The position numbers and the translations under genes are program-made. Below, in pieces: positions 7,343 to 8,559 of a DNA stretch of 8,559 nucleotides. The notes under the pieces are model-generated. The model made no database searches. It saw nothing but the letters and a program-made list of their open reading frames with translations, and had not been told where the DNA came from. The stretch comes from Acidobacteriota bacterium (lineage in GTDB: Bacteria > Acidobacteriota > Terriglobia > Terriglobales > Acidobacteriaceae): the NCBI GenBank assembly GCA_021809235.1, contig JAKBAG010000128.1, forward strand, positions 1 to 8,559, written 5' to 3'. Within the stretch, counting starts at the first letter, position 1, and each line of letters starts with the position of its first letter.

Positions 7343-7374
7343 GGAATTATCGCATCCGGGCGGGAATGATCGCA
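7343..7374 (-). repeat. 12-bp direct repeat with 20-bp period upstream of pepA
   Basis: On the minus strand TGCGATCATTCC (7374-7363) and TGCGATAATTCC (7354-7343) differ at one base and are separated by 8 bases. The proximal copy contains the candidate -10 element of pepA. The distal copy begins where the -35 hexamer would be. A period of 20 bp puts both copies on nearly the same face of the helix. Confidence 0.75.
7346..7354 (-). promoter_or_regulatory. Extended -10 promoter element of pepA
   Basis: The minus strand reads TGC-GATAAT, an extended -10 (TGn) next to a hexamer matching consensus at five of six positions. No convincing -35 is present; the bases at that distance are TGCGAT. Transcription would begin close to 7339, essentially at the ATG. 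The gene could therefore be expressed independently of smpB. Confidence 0.5.
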
Positions 7375-7396
7375 CTGGAGGGGTCCGGCAGGGCAA

Positions 7397-7945
7397 CTAC
7401 CGGCTGGCACGATGCTTGCTTGCATTGATTGCAGCCCGGGATTCCCGATCGGCTTCGCGACGCTTTTCCGTTTCTCGCTTATCCCAGTCCTGCTTGCCTT
7501 TGGCCACGGCCAGTTCACACTTCACCCGTCCATTGCGGAAATAGAGTCGGGTAGGGATGAGCGTATGGCCTTTGATCTGCGTCTTTCCCAGTAGGCGGCG
7601 CACCTCCTCCTTATGGAGCAGGAGCTTACGGGTGCGCAGCGCGTCGTGGTTGGCAATGTTGCCGTGGGAGTAGGGTCCAATATGCACGTTGAGCAGAAAG
7701 GCTTCCCCGTCCTTGATCAGGCCGTAGGCGTCCTTGAGGTTGGCCTGCCCCTGGCGGATGGATTTGACCTCGGTGCCGCGCAGTGCGACTCCGGCCTCTA
7801 CCTTTTCCAGCAGAAAATAGTGAAACGCGGCGCTGCGGTTCTGTGCGGCATCGCGTTCACCGCTGGCCACGGGATCGCGCGGCCGCTGCGGCTTAGTCGC
7901 GGTCTTGACCGGCTGAGCGATGACGTGTGTGGACTGGCGGGGCAT
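7397..7945 (-). CDS. smpB: SsrA-binding protein SmpB
   Basis: SmpB binds tmRNA and brings it to stalled ribosomes for trans-translation, after which the tagged peptide is degraded. The 182-aa product contains the family blocks in order: FHYFLLEKVEAGVALRGTEVKSIR (about 41-64), a QANLKDAYG segment, RTRKLLLHKEE (about 104-114), GHTLIPTRLYF, and AKGKQDWDKRE (about 148-158). A basic, Arg/Lys-rich C-terminal tail of the kind that enters the decoding channel follows. ATG 7945 is the only ATG that keeps the core. It gives an N-terminal extension of roughly 18-20 residues relative to E. coli SmpB, rich in Lys, Arg, Pro and Gln. The ribosome binding site is poor: AGGT is present but about 11 nt away. 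The tmRNA gene is not in the window. The gene is divergent from the TPR protein gene and followed by pepA. Confidence 0.95.
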   Translation of the reverse strand: MPRQSTHVIAQPVKTATKPQRPRDPVASGERDAAQNRSAAFHYFLLEKVEAGVALRGTEVKSIRQGQANLKDAYGLIKDGEAFLLNVHIGPYSHGNIANHDALRTRKLLLHKEEVRRLLGKTQIKGHTLIPTRLYFRNGRVKCELAVAKGKQDWDKRETEKRREADRESRAAINASKHRASR

Positions 7946-7949
7946 GATC

Positions 7950-7963
7950 GGTGGGTACCTACC
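7950..7963. promoter_or_regulatory. Near-perfect palindrome in the smpB leader
   Basis: The 14-mer GGTGGGTACCTACC pairs at six of seven positions about its centre. It lies 4 bases before ATG 7945 and immediately downstream of the candidate smpB -10, covering the predicted transcription start and the weak ribosome binding site. It could be an operator or a small translation-affecting stem. No regulator can be named. Confidence 0.3.
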
Positions 7964-7969
7964 TTTGAT

Positions 7970-7978
7970 GGTATCGCA
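7970..7978 (-). promoter_or_regulatory. Candidate extended -10 element of smpB
   Basis: The minus strand reads TGC-GATACC, an extended -10 with a moderate hexamer. Transcription would start near 7963, leaving a leader of about 18 nt. The first six bases, TGCGAT, repeat those in both copies of the pepA upstream repeat. No good -35 was found. Confidence 0.35.
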
Positions 7979-8038
7979 GTTTGGCAGGAAGAACGGATGG
8001 GGCGAGTGCAGAGGCAAGAGGTGTGGATGGAAGGGCTT

Positions 8039-8047
8039 TGCTAGAAT
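8039..8047 (+). promoter_or_regulatory. Extended -10 promoter element of the TPR protein gene
   Basis: TGC-TAGAAT is an extended -10 with a hexamer matching consensus at five of six positions. Transcription would start near 8054, giving a leader of about 22 nt to ATG 8076. The element overlaps the alternative in-frame ATG 8046, which argues against that start. No clear -35 is present. Confidence 0.5.
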
Positions 8048-8075
8048 GAGGCATCAGCAGAACAGTAGGGGATGG

Positions 8076-8559
8076 ATGAATCGCAGAGGGTTTTTTTGCC
8101 GCGTAACAGGAACCGGATGGGGTGCGTCCGGAGTGATGGGAAGCCTCCTTCTGGGGGCGATGCTGGCCTCTGCACCTGCAGCCCACGCGCGTGGCGGGGA
8201 TTCTGTACACAGCCTGATGAAAAAAGGCGAAGCTGCTGAGGCGAGAGAAGATTACGATGCTGCGTATGAATTCTTCAAGAAGGCCTATCAGAAGGATCCT
8301 CAGAACCTGCGCACGCGCACGGCTTATCTGCGCCTGGTGCAGACGGACTCTACCTGGCATGTGACGCGCGGCAATAAACTGATGCAGCAAGGAGATACGC
8401 AGGCAGCGCTGGTGGAATATCTGCATGCAACGGCCGTGGATCCGGGCAACGAGGCAGCGATCCAGCAGATTCAGGGAATCCGTGCCAAGGAGACGAATCA
8501 GCCGCTGAGTACAGAAACCAGCATCCCAAAGCAGGAAGTCTCCGAGATTGAAGGCGCTG
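8076..8559 (+). CDS. Exported TPR-repeat protein, N-terminal part (possibly a secretin-like type II/IV system component)
   Basis: The first 161 codons are visible without a stop; the gene runs off the window. ATG 8076 has AGGGG 4 nt upstream. The N-terminus MNRRGFF resembles a twin-arginine motif. It is followed by a hydrophobic stretch (about 13-33) and a likely cleavage site AHA|RGG after residue 38, so export is well supported although Sec or Tat cannot be decided. Two TPR-like helical hairpins follow. The first is at about 44-77 (GEAAEAREDYDAAYEFFKKA then a DP turn). The second is at about 91-126 (RGNKLMQQGDTQAALVEYLHA, then VDPGN). After residue 137 the chain becomes polar and linker-like. 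The two-TPR layout is similar to the N-terminus of acidobacterial secretin-domain proteins as I recall them. Without the C-terminus that identity stays tentative. It is divergent from smpB. Confidence 0.8.
   Translation, partial: MNRRGFFCRVTGTGWGASGVMGSLLLGAMLASAPAAHARGGDSVHSLMKKGEAAEAREDYDAAYEFFKKAYQKDPQNLRTRTAYLRLVQTDSTWHVTRGNKLMQQGDTQAALVEYLHATAVDPGNEAAIQQIQGIRAKETNQPLSTETSIPKQEVSEIEGA

Noticed and set aside
7613..8044. 143-codon plus-strand open frame opposite smpB
   Set aside because: It is a shadow of smpB, whose conserved blocks are unmistakable; no family resemblance in the plus-strand product.

Overview
The window looks like ordinary chromosomal DNA from a moderately GC-rich soil bacterium, most likely an Acidobacteriota member of the Terriglobia (Acidobacteriaceae-like). 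That placement is inferred from the mix of secreted plant-polysaccharide glycosidases, the protein style, and a tetratricopeptide (TPR) exported protein resembling the N-terminus of acidobacterial secretin-like proteins. No rRNA or tRNA gene, insertion sequence, CRISPR array or phage gene was seen.

Layout. (1) Positions 1-4496, plus strand: two secreted glycoside hydrolases. The first is a GH32 beta-fructosidase with a twin-arginine-like signal (start 76). The second is a large GH3 beta-xylosidase/beta-glucosidase-type enzyme with an inserted PA14 domain (1833-4496). The 203-base gap between them holds a near-consensus promoter (TTGACA, 17-base spacer, TAAAGT), a palindrome just upstream of it and an inverted repeat in the leader, so the GH3 gene has its own control. 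A strong hairpin terminator follows it at 4525-4566. (2) Positions 4724-7945, minus strand: transcribed in the order smpB (trans-translation), an M17 leucyl aminopeptidase, and an AI-2E/PerM-type membrane permease. The aminopeptidase has its own promoter-like sequence practically touching its start codon. A 12-bp-stem hairpin separates it from the permease gene. (3) Positions 8076-8559, plus strand: the first 161 codons of an exported TPR protein, divergent from smpB and cut by the window edge.

How the genes work together. GH32 and GH3 would release fructose and xylose or glucose from plant or microbial glycans outside the cytoplasm. SmpB tags stalled nascent peptides for destruction, and the aminopeptidase trims peptides to amino acids, so smpB-pepA forms a plausible protein-turnover pair; the permease has no clear link. 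I see no undescribed multigene system. The most interesting signals are regulatory: a 12-bp direct repeat with 20-bp period that includes the aminopeptidase -10 element, the possibility of leaderless translation there, a GTG codon placed in the loop of an intergenic hairpin, and candidate operators around the GH3 promoter. All coding calls were made by reading motifs, without database searches. No gap between genes exceeds 300 bases.
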